Shown: one piece after another, positions 46,754 through 55,591 of the stretch
Layout of the letters: each line of letters opens with the position of its first letter
Position numbering within the stretch: the first letter of the stretch is position 1
Assembly (NCBI RefSeq): GCF_000024885.1
Contig: NC_013512.1
Span: forward strand, 1,550,001-1,614,000
Length of the DNA stretch: 64,000 nt
Reading direction: 5' to 3'
Source of the DNA: Sulfurospirillum deleyianum DSM 6946
Lineage (GTDB): Bacteria > Campylobacterota > Campylobacteria > Campylobacterales > Sulfurospirillaceae
Notes under the pieces: model-generated
What the model saw: only the letters and a program-made list of their open reading frames with translations
Databases searched by the model: none
Told to the model about the DNA's origin: nothing
Position numbers and translations under genes: made by a program

Positions 46754-46776
46754 CCGACCTTAAAATTCAAGGTCGG
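46754..46776 (-). terminator. Hairpin between the response regulator and the DUF485 gene
   Basis: An 8-bp stem CCGACCTT / AAGGTCGG with a seven-base loop lies 26 bases before the DUF485 start codon. It may end the two-component transcript or attenuate the actP unit. An extra GTGAC / GTCAC pair lies outside it. The following minus-strand bases are not a strong T-run. Confidence 0.5.
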
Positions 46777-46888
46777 CTTTTAATGTCACAAGGTCATTCT
46801 AAAAGAGCAACATAGCATTATCGTAGCATTTGAAAATTATGTGTAATTTTGTAAAAACTTATCTTTTATATGGGTAAATTAGTAACAT

Positions 46889-47566
46889 TTATCCTTTTTT
46901 CTCTGGATAATATCGCTCTATTTTATAACCTACCCCTTTAAGATTGATAATGAAATCTTCTTTTAAAAGTTTACGAAAACGGCTTATTTCAGCCCTAATT
47001 GTGGCATTATCAACAGGTTCATCGTTCCAGACATAACTGCGGAATTTTTCGAAGTCCACCACTACCCCTATATTTTCGCACAATAATGTTACTATTTGTA
47101 ACTGTTTTTTTGTCAAAATTTGCACATTATTGTTGTAAAAAAGCATCTGCTCCTCTTTGGAAAAAACGTATTTTGAACTTAAAATGACATGCTGTAAATG
47201 TTTAATTTCATAGGCTTTTTTAATTTTATCAATACGAAGTCCCAACTCTTTAAGATGGAACGGCTTTTTAAGATAATCCGAAGCCCCCAACTCAAACGCT
47301 CTGCTAATGTCATCAATTTCAACATTCGCACTGATAAAAATGGTCGGATAAGCTTTTTCTGCCTCATTGAGAGCCTTTAAAAGAGCCAATCCATTCATTT
47401 TAGGAATATTAATATCTAAAATCAAAAGATCAAACACTCCCTCTGCAATCGCACTATACGCTTCTTCCCCATTTCCAAAAGCAATGACTTTATGCCCAAG
47501 TCCTTCCAAATACTCCTCAATCGAACTTCGCAACATCGACTCATCTTCAAGCAGTAAAATCTTCAT
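46889..47566 (-). CDS. OmpR-family response regulator
   Basis: This 225-residue regulator has an N-terminal receiver (ILLLEDESMLRSSIEEYLEG; phospho-acceptor Asp in LLILDINIPKMNG; KKPFHLKEL) and a C-terminal winged helix (TKKQLQIVTLLCENIGVVVD, IRAEISRFRKLLKE). I use the ATG at 47566, behind AAAGGAAAAAG. Its start overlaps the upstream kinase gene by 20 bases. Given the location it may control the acetate genes, as inferred only from adjacency. Confidence 0.92.
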   Translation of the reverse strand: MKILLLEDESMLRSSIEEYLEGLGHKVIAFGNGEEAYSAIAEGVFDLLILDINIPKMNGLALLKALNEAEKAYPTIFISANVEIDDISRAFELGASDYLKKPFHLKELGLRIDKIKKAYEIKHLQHVILSSKYVFSKEEQMLFYNNNVQILTKKQLQIVTLLCENIGVVVDFEKFRSYVWNDEPVDNATIRAEISRFRKLLKEDFIINLKGVGYKIERYYPEKKG

Positions 47567-49040
47567 CTTTTTCCTTTTTAAAACGATACAAAAAGCGTGT
47601 TCTCTCCTCATTGGACATCACCTCAATACCCACACCATGCATATCACATATCTCTTTAACGATGTTTAGTCCAAGCCCAAAACCACCGCGTGCGACATCT
47701 TCTCTGTAATACCTATCAAACAATTTTTCGGGAGAACGAATCATCTCACCGCAATTTTCAACCGAAAAGACAATGGCATCCTTCTCTTCATAGAGCCTAA
47801 CCTCTACCGCATTATTTTCATAACTATACTTAATGGCATTGGAGATATTATTGTCACAAATACGCTGTAATTCAATTTCATTAAAGACAATAAACAAATC
47901 AGAAGCGATTTCTGTTTTGATTTCTAACTTATTTCCCTCCGCAACATCTTCAAAATAGGCAACCCGCTGCATCAAAAAGCTTGAAAAATCCACCATTGTT
48001 TTTTCATACACCACTCTGTCTTTTTTGACAATGTACTCCAAATCCCCGTAAATATTATCAAGCACCTTCACCGCCGCTTCAATTTTGAGTAAATAGCGAT
48101 TTTTCTCATATTTGAGATTGTACAAATCAATGTTCATCAAAATAATAGAAAGGGGAGTGTTAATTTCATGAATAGCATTTTTAATAAAACGATCTTGTTT
48201 TTCTAAAAGTTCTTTTGTGTATTCAACCGATTGCTTCAGTGCGTGTGTTTTTTGCACCACAATCTCTTCAAGGGAGCTATTTAATCCCACTAAAGCGCCA
48301 TTTTGACTCTTGATTTGCTCAATCATCACATTGGCTTGTGCCACAATCTCTTGAAACTCTTTAAATTTAATTTTGCTGGTATCAATAAATTCATAATTGA
48401 GTGAAGCTTTTTTAAATGAAGCAATGATAAAGCGAATTTCTCGCCCTATCAATTCACTGACATAACGGTACTCTATGGTACTTACCAAATACAAAAAGAG
48501 TGTCAGCATATAAATTTTCAAAACAAAATCAATAATCTTATCTTCATACGCTTTTTCATTGTGGGATAAAACATCTTCAATCCCTTGCATCTGCACACCA
48601 CTTCCTAAAACCAACGCCAAAGGCTCAAAATTCTCCCGTACAACGCTCTCATTCAAAGGCGTTTCAGTAGGATACTCGCTGGAAGTATAAAGTAATTGCC
48701 CCTGTTCTTTTTGAATAAAAATATAATGATGCGCTGCAAGATGCGCCATTAACGCACGGACATCTTCGAGTACTTTTTTCTCAATGACACCCTCTTCTTC
48801 ATGCTTACTTTGTTCAAAACGATAACGGACGATGTCGCTTAAAAGACGTAAATTAGCTAAAGCGCTTTTATGTTGTTCCTCTTTATAACGCACTTTAAGC
48901 GCTTCATTTTCTGCTTTAAACGAAAGATATTCATTGATAATAATAAACCCCGCAAACACAAAAGCAAAGAGAGCGGCAAACAACAGTGCCATAAGATTAA
49001 TCTGTTTAATGCTTTTATTATTTTTATCTCGAAGTAACAC
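47547..49040 (-). CDS. Sensor histidine kinase of the acetate-adjacent two-component system
   Basis: The 497-residue kinase starts at a GTG (49038-49040) preceded five bases earlier by AAAGGA. It has two membrane helices (NLMALLFAALFAFVFAGFII; VLKIYMLTLFLYLVSTIEYR) around a small periplasmic sensor region, a cytoplasmic coiled part, the phosphoacceptor box KNAIHEINTPLSIIL, then N box (CDNNISNAIKYS) and G boxes (YYREDVARGGFGLGLNIVKE). It pairs with the regulator at 46889. A palindrome copy ends 9 bases upstream of the start and abuts the ribosome-binding site. Confidence 0.92.
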   Translation of the reverse strand: MLLRDKNNKSIKQINLMALLFAALFAFVFAGFIIINEYLSFKAENEALKVRYKEEQHKSALANLRLLSDIVRYRFEQSKHEEEGVIEKKVLEDVRALMAHLAAHHYIFIQKEQGQLLYTSSEYPTETPLNESVVRENFEPLALVLGSGVQMQGIEDVLSHNEKAYEDKIIDFVLKIYMLTLFLYLVSTIEYRYVSELIGREIRFIIASFKKASLNYEFIDTSKIKFKEFQEIVAQANVMIEQIKSQNGALVGLNSSLEEIVVQKTHALKQSVEYTKELLEKQDRFIKNAIHEINTPLSIILMNIDLYNLKYEKNRYLLKIEAAVKVLDNIYGDLEYIVKKDRVVYEKTMVDFSSFLMQRVAYFEDVAEGNKLEIKTEIASDLFIVFNEIELQRICDNNISNAIKYSYENNAVEVRLYEEKDAIVFSVENCGEMIRSPEKLFDRYYREDVARGGFGLGLNIVKEICDMHGVGIEVMSNEERTRFLYRFKKEKDEDFTA

Positions 49041-49116
49041 AAAAGTCCTTTACATGTAAAGAGTAATGGCGACTATTTTACTCTTTTTTCTTCAAAAAAA
49101 CGATGGCACATTTTGG

Positions 49117-49122
49117 TATAAT
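49117..49122 (+). promoter_or_regulatory. -10 element of the aguA promoter
   Basis: TATAAT in the context TTTTGGTATAATAAAATCC lies 32 bases upstream of the aguA start, with GAAGGA directly before the ATG. The divergent kinase promoter lies on the other side of this gap. Confidence 0.7.
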
Positions 49123-49154
49123 AAAATCCCTAATTACTCCACGAAGGAAATCCA

Positions 49155-50147
49155 ATGAAACGACGTATACCCGCAGAATGGGAAGAGCAAGAGGCTTTAC
49201 TGGTTGTGTTTCCTCCAAAACAGAGCGACTGGGCACACTCGATTAAAGAGATTCATCAAACCTATGTCGAATTTATTGGTAAGATTGCCCGCTTTCAAAA
49301 ATGTCTTGTGATTTGTGAAGATAAAACCGCTCTTGCAAACCTGCTTCCAAACTTGCAAAATATTGAGCTTATTGAGATGCCAACCAACGATACATGGATT
49401 CGTGATTTTGGAGGCATTAACATCTATAAAAATCACAAACGTCGCACCTATGACTTTATCTTTAATGCATGGGGCAACAAATTTGAAGCCAATTTAGACA
49501 ATACCATCACCCAACAACTCTTTTATCAAGGCTATCTTCAAGGTAAACTCAAAAGCTTAGATTTTGTGCTAGAAGGCGGAAGCATCGACAGTAACGGTCA
49601 TGGCGTCATGCTCTCAACAGCATATTGTCTTTTTGAAGAGAACCGTAATCCTGAGCTTTCCAAAAAAGGAATTAAAAAAACCTTGAAAAAACTCTTTGGA
49701 CTCAAAAAACTGATTGTTTTAAAACATGGCGCACTGATGGGCGATGACACCGACTCACACATTGATACCCTAGCACGATTTATCAACAAACATACCATCG
49801 CCTATGTCAAATGCTACGATAAAGAAGACGAACACTATGAAGAGCTTCAAAAGATGGAAAAAGAGCTTAAAAAAACAGGCTATGACCTGCTTGCTCTCCC
49901 CCTGCCTTCTGCCAAATACTTTAACAATCACCGTATTCCTGCAACCTACATGAACTTTGTGTTGATTAACAACGCTGTGTTGGTTCCAACCTACTCTGAC
50001 CCATGCGATGAAGCGGTGCTCGAAACGTTTAAAAACTACTTTCCCGAGCGTGAGGTTGTAGGCATTGAATCCTCTGTACTGATTCGAGAGCATGGCAGTT
50101 TACATTGTGCTTCGATGAATATCTACAAAGAACGAGATGACGCCTAA
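49155..50147 (+). CDS. aguA: Agmatine deiminase AguA
   Basis: AguA converts agmatine to N-carbamoylputrescine, a step of putrescine synthesis. The 330-residue protein has the guanidino-modifying fold: MPTNDTWIRDFGGINI, FVLEGGSIDSNGHG, a catalytic His in DDTDSHIDTLARF, and the nucleophile Cys at residue 318 (HGSLHCASMNI). The start has GAAGGA upstream. The CDF gene starts on its last base (50147). Its partner aguB lies 3.3 kb downstream. Confidence 0.95.
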   Translation: MKRRIPAEWEEQEALLVVFPPKQSDWAHSIKEIHQTYVEFIGKIARFQKCLVICEDKTALANLLPNLQNIELIEMPTNDTWIRDFGGINIYKNHKRRTYDFIFNAWGNKFEANLDNTITQQLFYQGYLQGKLKSLDFVLEGGSIDSNGHGVMLSTAYCLFEENRNPELSKKGIKKTLKKLFGLKKLIVLKHGALMGDDTDSHIDTLARFINKHTIAYVKCYDKEDEHYEELQKMEKELKKTGYDLLALPLPSAKYFNNHRIPATYMNFVLINNAVLVPTYSDPCDEAVLETFKNYFPEREVVGIESSVLIREHGSLHCASMNIYKERDDA

Positions 50148-51046
50148 TGACATTACAAAAAAAAGCGACCATCGTCTCAAGTGCAACGGCGACACTTTTA
50201 ATTATTATTAAACTGTTTATTGGTCTTTTAAGCGGTTCGGTGGCGGTTTTAGCTTCTGCCATCGACTCAGTTCTGGACTTAATCGTTTCAGCCTTTAACT
50301 ACTTTGCCATTGCCAAAGCCGAACAACCTGCCGATAAAACCTTTAACTACGGTAAAGGAAAAATCGAAGCCTTAGCTGCGGTCATTGAGGGAACGATTAT
50401 TTGTATGTCGGGACTTTTTATCCTCTATACGGCGATTAAAAAGCTCTTTTATCCTGAGGCACTCTCACACCTAAGCAGTTCCATTTGGGTGATGCTCGTC
50501 TCTTTCATCCTTACAACCATGCTAGTTGCTTTTCTTCACCATGTAGCAAAAAAAACACACAGTATGGTCATCGAATCTGATGCCTTACACTATAAAACCG
50601 ATGTCTTAAGCAATGGCGCCATTTTGCTCTCTTTAGTGGCGATTCATTTTACAGGCTTTGAGATGATTGATTCGATTATGGGGATACTTATTTCGCTTTA
50701 TATTATCTACTCGGCGTATGAGCTGATTAAAGATGGGGTTTATATTTTACTGGACGCTTCTTTGGAAGAAGAGATTGTGGAAAATATTCAACGCCTTATT
50801 TTAGCGGAAAAGGAGATTAGCGATTTTCATGACTTAAAAACACGAAGGTCTGCCAACACCTACTTTGTCGATGTTCATTTAGTCTTTAGCCCTGGTATTT
50901 CTCTGCTTCGAGCGCACCATGCAGGGGATAAAATCGAAGACAATATCAAAGCACTCGCTCCTGAAATTGAGTGGGTCATCAACGCACACCTTGACCCCTA
51001 TGATGATTCAAATACCGACACGCTTTTACATGTAAAAAAGGATTAA
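50147..51046 (+). CDS. Cation diffusion facilitator (CDF) metal transporter
   Basis: The 299-residue protein belongs to the CDF family: six helices with metal-site residues around SAIDSVLDLIVSAFNYFA and SDALHYKTDVLSNGAILLSL, and a cytoplasmic C-terminal domain (DFHDLKTRRSANTYFVDVHL). Such proteins export Zn, Fe or Mn; FieF-type iron export is possible but not decided here. The start overlaps the aguA stop. The last residues (Leu-Leu-His-Val-Lys-Lys-Asp) are coded by a palindrome copy. Confidence 0.9.
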   Translation: MTLQKKATIVSSATATLLIIIKLFIGLLSGSVAVLASAIDSVLDLIVSAFNYFAIAKAEQPADKTFNYGKGKIEALAAVIEGTIICMSGLFILYTAIKKLFYPEALSHLSSSIWVMLVSFILTTMLVAFLHHVAKKTHSMVIESDALHYKTDVLSNGAILLSLVAIHFTGFEMIDSIMGILISLYIIYSAYELIKDGVYILLDASLEEEIVENIQRLILAEKEISDFHDLKTRRSANTYFVDVHLVFSPGISLLRAHHAGDKIEDNIKALAPEIEWVINAHLDPYDDSNTDTLLHVKKD

Positions 51047-51066
51047 TCCCTTTTACATGTAAAGAG
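51022..51066. terminator. Paired-palindrome inverted repeat at the CDF/feoB convergent junction
   Basis: Two TTACATGTAA copies (51026 and 51053) flank the perfect palindrome GGATTAATCC (51040-51049). The whole block is an imperfect long inverted repeat. It overlaps the stop codons of both the CDF gene (51044-51046) and the second feoB (51053-51055). Confidence 0.6.
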
Positions 51067-53149
51067 CTATACGATACCCAATAAACGACAATCCCCACGC
51101 AATGAGTGTCGTAAACACAAACAAATAGGCTAAGTATTTGTAACTTCCACTCTCTTTGGCAAAAACAATAGAAGCAGCCATACACGGCAAATAAAACATG
51201 ACAAAGATAATAAACGAAACCGCAGAGGCAAAAGGAATCTCTTTTTGAATCACCTCAAGCAACCCCTCACTCTCCTCATCGACCTCAGCACCTAAGGCAT
51301 ACAAAACCCCTAAAGTTGAAACCACCACCTCTTTAGCCGCCAAACCACTCTCTAAAGCCACCGTCATCTTCCAATCCAACCCAATGGGTGCAAAAAGCCC
51401 TTCGGTAGATTTGCCAATCATCGCTAAAAAACTCTTCTCCAAAAGCATTTTGGCTTGTTCATTTTCAAGACTATCTTTTGCTTCATCACTTTGAGCTAAC
51501 TCTATTTTTTGCGCATACTCTGCTTCAATTTCGGGATATTTAGGATAATTACTCGCAAACCAAATCAGCATCGAAGCACCCAAAATAAACGTTCCCGCCT
51601 TTTGCAAATACAAAATCGCCTTAATCGCCACCGTATGCCAAATAAGTTTTAACGAAGGTAAACGGTACTTTGGCATCTCCATAACAAAAGGCTCATCCAC
51701 CCCTTTAAAAATAAAACGCTTTAAAAATTTTGCGGCGATAAGCCCGACAAATGCCCCTGCGATATAGATGAGAAAAAGTACATTGCCCGCTTGCTCTTGC
51801 GAAAAAAATGCCCCAACAAAAAGTACATACACAGGAAGTTTCGCCCCACAACTCATAAATCCAATGATAAAAAGCGTCACCAATCTGTCTTTATCGTTTT
51901 TAAGCGTACGTGCGCTCATGTACGCAGGAACGGAGCATCCAAACCCCGTCACCAAAGGGATAAAACTCTTTCCATGCAAACCAAAACGATGAAAAAAACC
52001 ATCGAGCAAAAACGCAACCCGAGCCATGTAGCCTGTGGTTTCCAAAAGCGCAATGCCTAAAAACAAAATAACAATGTTAGGTAAAAACATCACCACAGCA
52101 CCCACACCAGAAAGTGCGCCATCTGCGAGCAAGGAACCCAAAGCGCCCTCTCCAAAAATGGTTTTAATATACGCACCCAAAGCCACAAAAAACATATCAA
52201 TCCATTCCATAGGAATAGAACCTAGCTCAAATGTCAGCTGAAACAAACTCCACATCAACACAACAAAAATAGGAATCCCAAAGACTTTGTGAATTAAAAT
52301 TGCATCAATTTTTTCAGTCATACTTGATGTTAAACACTTTTTACATGTAAGCGTTTCAAGCACCGCACCTTTGGCAAATGCCGCACGCTCTTGTGCAAAA
52401 ATCTCACGCACATCTTTGCTCTCATGGTGCAAATACAGATGCTCCAACGCCTCTTTTAAAATCAAAGAGAGTTCCAACCATAAAGGCTCATCTCGCATCT
52501 GATGGTACGTTTTAACATCTTCTTCCAAAAGTTTTAAGGCAATATCACGGTATGCAACAGCACTTTTATAGCGCTTTTCTTCTAAGAAAAGTACGATTTT
52601 TGCAACTTCTTCTTCCACAACATCACTGTAAATTAACTTTGATTTTTCATGTGGAAATTGGAACATATCAATCGCACGGTTTAAAAGCTTTCCAATGCCT
52701 TTTTTCGTTGCCGCAGAAACCTTGACACAAGGAACACCCAAGATGGAGCTTAACTGCTCATGGTCAATGCACATCCCCTCTTTTTGCGCTTCATCCATCA
52801 TATTCAATGCTACAATCATCTTTTTATCAAGCTCTAACAACTGCGTCGTTAAGAAAAGATTGCGCTCCAAATTGGTGGTGTCCACGACGTTAATAATCAA
52901 ATCATACGGCTCATTTTCCAAAAATTCTTTGGTCACTCGCTCATCTTGCGTGTAGTCATTTAAAGAGTAAGTTCCAGGCAAATCGACAATCTTAATGCTA
53001 TGCCCTTGCGCTACAAAACGCACCTCAGCTTTTTCAACCGTCACCCCTGAAAAATTGCCAACCCTAAGCCTTGCATCTGCAATGGCATTAATCAGCATAC
53101 TTTTACCCACATTAGGTTGCCCCACTAAGGCAATCACAAACTCTTTCAT
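51053..53149 (-). CDS. feoB: Ferrous iron transporter FeoB (second copy)
   Basis: The 698-residue FeoB has G1 GQPNVGKS (10-17), G3 DLPG, G4 NMMD, and the two membrane halves (FIPLVTGFGCSVPAYMSART; GAKLPVYVLFVGAFF). Its linker before the last repeat is short (about 38 residues), as usual. It differs clearly from the first FeoB, which has 822 residues, so the two are not a recent duplication. It follows feoA by a 4-base overlap. A palindrome at 52341 encodes Leu-Thr-Cys-Lys. Confidence 0.95.
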   Translation of the reverse strand: MKEFVIALVGQPNVGKSMLINAIADARLRVGNFSGVTVEKAEVRFVAQGHSIKIVDLPGTYSLNDYTQDERVTKEFLENEPYDLIINVVDTTNLERNLFLTTQLLELDKKMIVALNMMDEAQKEGMCIDHEQLSSILGVPCVKVSAATKKGIGKLLNRAIDMFQFPHEKSKLIYSDVVEEEVAKIVLFLEEKRYKSAVAYRDIALKLLEEDVKTYHQMRDEPLWLELSLILKEALEHLYLHHESKDVREIFAQERAAFAKGAVLETLTCKKCLTSSMTEKIDAILIHKVFGIPIFVVLMWSLFQLTFELGSIPMEWIDMFFVALGAYIKTIFGEGALGSLLADGALSGVGAVVMFLPNIVILFLGIALLETTGYMARVAFLLDGFFHRFGLHGKSFIPLVTGFGCSVPAYMSARTLKNDKDRLVTLFIIGFMSCGAKLPVYVLFVGAFFSQEQAGNVLFLIYIAGAFVGLIAAKFLKRFIFKGVDEPFVMEMPKYRLPSLKLIWHTVAIKAILYLQKAGTFILGASMLIWFASNYPKYPEIEAEYAQKIELAQSDEAKDSLENEQAKMLLEKSFLAMIGKSTEGLFAPIGLDWKMTVALESGLAAKEVVVSTLGVLYALGAEVDEESEGLLEVIQKEIPFASAVSFIIFVMFYLPCMAASIVFAKESGSYKYLAYLFVFTTLIAWGLSFIGYRIALYM

Positions 53150-53373
53150 ACTCTTTTTACCTGAATCATTTTTGCTTCTTCATAACGTAAAGCTAAAAGC
53201 GTACTTCCCACTTCAACTTCTAACGTACTTTTTGCGATACTGCTTGCTTTCATTTTGATCTGACTTCCTTTTCGAAGTCCTAAAGAAAAAAGGCGTTGTT
53301 TAAGCTCACCTTGAGCGTCTATTTTACTGACGATGCCCTGCTCGCCTGGATTCATTTCCGATAGCATTATCAT
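53146..53373 (-). CDS. feoA: Ferrous iron transport protein FeoA (second copy)
   Basis: This 75-residue FeoA has NPGEQGIVSKIDAQGELKQR, LFSLGLRKGSQIKMKASSIA and the closing strand EVGSTLLALRYEEAKMIQV. It precedes the second feoB and overlaps it by 4 bases. A Fur-like site lies just upstream. Confidence 0.93.
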   Translation of the reverse strand: MIMLSEMNPGEQGIVSKIDAQGELKQRLFSLGLRKGSQIKMKASSIAKSTLEVEVGSTLLALRYEEAKMIQVKRV

Positions 53374-53384
53374 CTCTGTTCCTA

Positions 53385-53408
53385 ATTGATAGTTATCATC
53401 AAGATAAT
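53385..53408. promoter_or_regulatory. Fur-box-like site between feoA (second copy) and aguB
   Basis: The bases ATTGATAGTTATCATCAAGATAAT match the Fur hexamer pattern over three repeats. The site lies 11 bases from the feoA start and 66 bases from aguB, so it may serve feoAB alone or both divergent genes. Confidence 0.62.
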
Positions 53409-53474
53409 AGATTAATTTGTGTTAAAAGCATATTAATGTAGAATAAAATCACTTTATAAGAGAAGGTCAATCCA

Positions 53475-54347
53475 ATGAAAACAGCGCTTATCCAACACGC
53501 CATTCAAGGCTCAGCCAAAGAAACGATTGCTAAAACCGTTTCACTCATTCAACACGCTTCAAGCCAAGGCGCAGAGCTTGTCGTACTCCAAGAACTCCAC
53601 CAAGACCGCTACTTTTGCATTAACGAAGATGTAGCATGTTTTGACCTTGCGAGCAACTGGGAGAGCGACATCGCCTTTTGGTCAGGCATCGCCAAAGAAA
53701 ACAACGTCGTTCTAGTCACCTCCCTTTTTGAAAAACGCTCCGCAGGTCTGTACCACAACACCGCCGTCATCTTTGAAAAAGATGGCACAGTCGCTGGCAA
53801 ATACCGCAAAATGCACATCCCTGACGACCCCGGTTTTTACGAAAAATTCTACTTCACTCCAGGCGATATGGGCTACAACCCTATCCAAACCAGTGTGGGC
53901 AAACTAGGCGTTTTAGTCTGTTGGGATCAATGGTACCCCGAAGCCGCCCGTTTGATGGCGCTAAAAGGGGCTGAAATGCTCATCTACCCCACCGCCATCG
54001 GCTGGTTTGATGAAGACATGGAAGATGAGAAAAGAAGACAATGCGACGCATGGGAAACGGTGCAACGAGGGCATGCCATCGCCAACGGACTACCCGTCAT
54101 CAGCGTCAATCGCATCGGTAAAGAAGAAGACAATCATGGCGTGTTAGATGGCATCCGCTTTTGGGGAAACTCTTTTGTCGCTGGTCCTCAAGGCGAGATC
54201 ATCGTTCGAGCGAGTCATGATAAAGAAGAAGTGCTCATCGTCGATGTGGACTTACAAAGAGGCGAACACGTCAGACGCATCTGGCCGTTTTTGCGTGATA
54301 GACGCATCGAAACCTATGGGGATTTGACGAAACGATTTATTGACTAA
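53475..54347 (+). CDS. aguB: N-carbamoylputrescine amidase AguB
   Basis: AguB, a nitrilase-family enzyme, hydrolyses N-carbamoylputrescine to putrescine. The 290-residue protein shows the catalytic triad: Glu40 in VVLQELHQD, Lys112 in YRKMHIPDD and Cys149 in VLVCWDQWYP. A -10-like TAGAAT lies about 36 bases upstream, and GAAGG precedes the ATG. It completes the pathway begun by aguA but is transcribed as its own unit. Confidence 0.95.
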   Translation: MKTALIQHAIQGSAKETIAKTVSLIQHASSQGAELVVLQELHQDRYFCINEDVACFDLASNWESDIAFWSGIAKENNVVLVTSLFEKRSAGLYHNTAVIFEKDGTVAGKYRKMHIPDDPGFYEKFYFTPGDMGYNPIQTSVGKLGVLVCWDQWYPEAARLMALKGAEMLIYPTAIGWFDEDMEDEKRRQCDAWETVQRGHAIANGLPVISVNRIGKEEDNHGVLDGIRFWGNSFVAGPQGEIIVRASHDKEEVLIVDVDLQRGEHVRRIWPFLRDRRIETYGDLTKRFID

Positions 54348-54353
54348 AACCTT

Positions 54354-54387
54354 TTTACATGTAAAGATTCAAAGCTTTACATGTAAA
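54354..54387. terminator. Paired-palindrome hairpin at the aguB/antitoxin convergent junction
   Basis: Two palindrome copies (54355 and 54377) form a perfect 13-bp stem (54354-54366 with 54375-54387) with the loop ATTCAAAG. It lies between the aguB stop (54347) and the antitoxin stop (54396), a bidirectional terminator candidate like the one at 12370. Confidence 0.65.
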
Positions 54388-54395
54388 GATAAAAC

Positions 54396-54611
54396 CTACG
54401 CCAACTTTCGTTTATGCGTGTATTCGCTGATGTGTTTTTGCAAGGTGTCCAGAGCATTTAGAAGGTTGAAAGAAGTATCGTTGGTGTGAATTTTATCTTT
54501 GATGTATTGCACTTCGTTTTCCAAATCAACTTGTGTTTTTGCATCTTCGTACATAGAGACAAATTCAGCATCATTCATATAGCTTTTTTTTAGTTTTTCA
54601 TAGTTACTCAT
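54396..54611 (-). CDS. Putative antitoxin without visible HTH
   Basis: The ATG at 54611, six bases after AAGGA and inside the toxin stop region (8-base overlap), gives 71 residues. The N-terminal half (MSNYEKLKKSYMNDAEFVSM, with VDLENEVQYIKDKI) resembles the helix that HigA antitoxins wrap around their RelE/HigB toxin. The helix-turn-helix half that HigA normally has is absent; instead there is a short helical tail (NLLNALDTLQKHISEYTHKR). It is likely the antitoxin of the preceding gene, from position. Confidence 0.7.
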   Translation of the reverse strand: MSNYEKLKKSYMNDAEFVSMYEDAKTQVDLENEVQYIKDKIHTNDTSFNLLNALDTLQKHISEYTHKRKLA

Positions 54612-54960
54612 ATGCCATCCTTTCATTGTATTGTCTCCTTAGCTCTTTGGCTTTTACGATTTCAGAGCTAGGAGTTTTTTGGCTTTTTTTCACAAAGCCA
54701 TGCGTGATAATAATCTTTTGACCGCTGACGTAATAGTATAAATTTCGAACTATCTTATTGGGTAAGCTCACTCGTATCTCAAAAATGCCCTCGTCTAGCT
54801 TTTTAGATAGATTTTCACCGACAGGCAAAGCGGTATTTTTAAGCTCGATAAATTTATCAATCGAAGCAAAAACCTTTGCTACTTCATTTTTTTCCAAAGT
54901 AGCGATAAACTCTGCAAATGGTTTTTTGGTCTCAAGTTCGACAAATTCAACGGTGTACAT
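54604..54960 (-). CDS. RelE/HigB-family toxin
   Basis: This 118-residue protein has the phage-derived Gp49/HigB-type toxin pattern: a helical start, SKKLDEGIFEIRVSLPNKIV, YYYVSGQKIIITHGFVKKSQ and KTPSSEIVKAKELRRQYNER. Such toxins cut mRNA at the ribosome. Toxin-first order is that of higBA systems. It overlaps the small downstream antitoxin by 8 bases. A palindrome copy (55007) lies 46 bases upstream of its start. Confidence 0.85.
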   Translation of the reverse strand: MYTVEFVELETKKPFAEFIATLEKNEVAKVFASIDKFIELKNTALPVGENLSKKLDEGIFEIRVSLPNKIVRNLYYYVSGQKIIITHGFVKKSQKTPSSEIVKAKELRRQYNERMAYE

Positions 54961-55018
54961 GAAAATATTATAGCAGAAGTTTATTTGGTTTTATGTTCTA
55001 AAACCTTTACATGTAAAG

Positions 55019-55588
55019 CTATTTTTCATACGTTTTAAAGTACCACATCAAGGCAAACATTAACCCAGATGTGGTAGCGATACTCTCATCAAACATAAAC
55101 TCTAGCGTCTCTTCACGTTTGAGGTAAATGACTTCAATGTTTTCATTCTCTATGCCACCACCTTCGCTCACTTTCATGCTCTCATCTAGCACGGCGTAGT
55201 AGAGCGTTTGTCTGCCACCCGCAAAGCCAACAGCGGTGTAAAACGAAGAGATTTTTTCTAATTTTTCAAGCGGAACATCATACCCCGTCTCTTCAATAAT
55301 CTCCTCTTTGGCAATCTCAATCAAGCTCTTCTCTTTATCGACAATACCCGCACACAACTCATAGGTAAATCCCTCTTTATTTTTGAGGTAAATGGAAGGG
55401 CGAAACTGTTTAACGAAGACGAAACTATCCAAAGTTTGATGGTACAAAAGAATCGCAACGCTATCGTGCGTATCGACCAAATCCCAGCGTTTTTCCACAT
55501 CATTGTGCACGTAGTACATGCTTTTAGGCTTAATATAAACCGATGAAACACACTCCTCTATTCTTAGCACTTCAATGGTGTGTTCCAT
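55019..55588 (-). CDS. Nudix hydrolase (ADP-ribose pyrophosphatase-like)
   Basis: The 189-residue protein has the Nudix box: GIVDKEKSLIEIAKEEIIEE followed by TGYDV (about residues 82-106). Nearby FYTAVGFAGGRQTLYYA resembles ADP-ribose/UDP-glucose pyrophosphatases of the NudF group. The exact substrate is not readable. It lies 3 bases from the corA stop and is probably co-transcribed with corA and the peptidase. Confidence 0.85.
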   Translation of the reverse strand: MEHTIEVLRIEECVSSVYIKPKSMYYVHNDVEKRWDLVDTHDSVAILLYHQTLDSFVFVKQFRPSIYLKNKEGFTYELCAGIVDKEKSLIEIAKEEIIEETGYDVPLEKLEKISSFYTAVGFAGGRQTLYYAVLDESMKVSEGGGIENENIEVIYLKREETLEFMFDESIATTSGLMFALMWYFKTYEK

Positions 55589-55591
55589 TCC

